A stretch of DNA of 64,000 bases, taken from contig NZ_JAANOP010000008.1 of the NCBI RefSeq assembly GCF_011250515.1, forward strand, positions 1 through 64,000. The letters run 5' to 3'. The translations under genes were made by a program, and so were the position numbers. The notes beneath the pieces were generated by a model, which saw nothing but the letters and a program-made list of their open reading frames with translations, was not told the origin of the DNA and made no database searches. Each line of letters opens with the position of its first letter. Position 1 is the stretch's first letter. The stretch is from Aquirufa ecclesiirivi. Its GTDB lineage: Bacteria; Bacteroidota; Bacteroidia; Cytophagales; Spirosomataceae. This document shows, piece by piece, positions 63,131 through 64,000 of this stretch.

Positions 63131-64000
63131 TTATTGGACGATCATCCTTTTGTGCGTAGAAAGCCCAGAAGAACTGGACATATGCACTAAATATATCCCA
63201 GGTGTTAAGCCTAATGCATTCAAAGTCAACTGATAAGTGCCTTGAACCCTGGTACCCCGAAATAATGTCAATATCTCTTGTCCTTGTAAATCATACAAGG
63301 TAATTTTTATATCCAACACGGGTTTGTAAATGGCATATTGAATGACCGTATAATCAAATACGGGGTTGGGCATGGGCGAATTAACTTCCATTCCCAAAGT
63401 ATCAGGCAAGGCATCGGGTGAATTCTTAAAAATAGGAACCCGTTCAAATGTCTGCTTAAATAATTCCTGTGTTTTAACAGCATCCAAACCCAAATGATCT
63501 CTCAAAACAGTGCTATAAATTTGCCGATAATCAAAATTATACCGCAAATCTCCGTTACTATCTAAATTGGTCAAACTAGGATTTGAGCCAATCAAGCCTC
63601 CTCTAACCGTATTTCCTATAAATAACATAGGAGCCGCCGTACCATGGTCAGTGCCTTGAGTTCCATTTTGATTCACCCTTCGACCAAATTCAGAAAAGGT
63701 CATTACTGTAACGGCATCCGCTAAACCTTGATTGCTTATATCATTCTGAAAAGCAGAAACAGCTTCCGAAATGGTCTTCCACAAATTGGCATGTTGTGTT
63801 TTTTGGTTGGCATGTGTATCAAATCCTCCAATATTGGCCAAATAAACTGGGGTTTCTAAGCCACCCGCTACTAAGCGCGCAATGATGCTCAATTGCTTAG
63901 CTAAATTAGTATTTGGATAGGTATAAGCATTTTTAGCTTTGTTTGCTGCATCACGAATAACCGTCGAATATTGTATGGATGAACTAGCGATTTGCTTTAA
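63131..64000 (-). CDS. DUF1501-family protein with T9SS type A sorting domain (5' end beyond window)
   Basis: The frame is open through 64000, so the true start lies outside; the Met-like codon at 63892 is only a Leu (TTG) inside the gene. Seen: the DUF1501 region NIGGFDTHANQ and TFSEFGRRVNQNGTQGTDHG, then a C-terminal 80 residues (SPMPNPVFDYTVIQY, LYDLQGQEILTLF, LTPGIYLVHM, KRMIVQ) of T9SS type A. DUF1501 proteins are usually encoded with a DUF1800 partner, which would be outside the window. Confidence 0.85.
   Translation of the reverse strand, partial: LKQIASSSIQYSTVIRDAANKAKNAYTYPNTNLAKQLSIIARLVAGGLETPVYLANIGGFDTHANQKTQHANLWKTISEAVSAFQNDISNQGLADAVTVMTFSEFGRRVNQNGTQGTDHGTAAPMLFIGNTVRGGLIGSNPSLTNLDSNGDLRYNFDYRQIYSTVLRDHLGLDAVKTQELFKQTFERVPIFKNSPDALPDTLGMEVNSPMPNPVFDYTVIQYAIYKPVLDIKITLYDLQGQEILTLFRGTRVQGTYQLTLNALGLTPGIYLVHMSSSSGLSTHKRMIVQ

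Noticed and set aside
63131-63892. Complete DUF1501 gene starting at 63892
   Set aside because: The codon at 63892 is a TTG within a frame that remains open to the window edge with matching sequence; the gene is truncated by the window.

Overview
The window is a stretch of chromosome from a Bacteroidota bacterium, most likely a Cytophagales-type member; the genus is not resolvable by eye. The evidence is type IX secretion (T9SS) C-terminal sorting domains of both classes (type A at 3378-5558 and 63131-64000, type B/gliding-associated at 11554-14394), a SusC-like plug domain, DUF4270 and DUF6089 proteins, a Bacteroidota-type SdhCAB operon, the uppS-bamA-ompH-ompH order, mostly SD-less starts, and recurring TAnnTTTG promoter boxes. 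The content is mostly core housekeeping. There is no rRNA, CRISPR array, transposase or integrase.

Layout. 0-15 kb: a small sugar operon (PfkB kinase, AGE-family epimerase, stand-alone TonB-receptor plug), two related SGNH esterases, membrane and TPR proteins, and a mobile-type HTH/Fic gene pair between two copies of a tRNA-Gln region, one of them decayed. After these come fabD and a large T9SS type B surface protein. 14.5-18 kb: sdhCAB. 18-25.6 kb: tdk, a YkgJ-type cysteine-cluster gene, a ROK kinase, acpP-fabF-rnc, and an outer-membrane helix-hairpin-helix gene broken by one in-frame TGA. 25.6-35 kb: kdsA-murB-mlaF, a prohibitin-like gene, hicAB, ribBA, a GldA-like ATPase, a nitrilase, a DUF4270 lipoprotein and a short glycogen synthase. 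35-44.7 kb: YbhN-like protein, rfaE2, YugP protease, APC permease, GT2, PspC, cold-shock protein, lysS and htrA. 44.9-56.4 kb: pdhB, aroB, gatC, gltX, RidA, an EamA transporter, DAHP synthase/chorismate mutase, proline dehydrogenase, lspA, a TauE-like transporter, Dps and a RhlE helicase. 56.6-64 kb: the outer-membrane biogenesis block (two OmpH/Skp, BamA, UppS, two DUF6089 barrels) and a DUF1501 protein cut by the window edge.

How the genes work together. Many serve the cell envelope: fatty acids (fabD, acpP, fabF), Kdo and peptidoglycan precursors (kdsA, murB, uppS), heptose (rfaE2), protein folding and insertion (bamA, ompH, htrA, lspA) and lipid traffic (mlaF). Two toxin-antitoxin-like modules (Fic/HTH and HicAB) are the main accessory material.

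The most interesting signals are: the duplicated tRNA-Gln with a degenerate copy and three tandem 22-bp repeats at the Fic module; an excellent sigma-54 promoter in front of htrA; hicAB with an inverted repeat on its promoter and an AGGAGG that overlaps the toxin stop codon; the in-frame TGA in the helix-hairpin-helix gene; the barrel-less SusC plug; a Gly/Tyr-rich loop in BamA; and two intergenic palindromes built from the same 15-mer in inverted order. I did not identify a clearly new multi-gene system. All gene functions are assigned by reading motifs; no database search was run.
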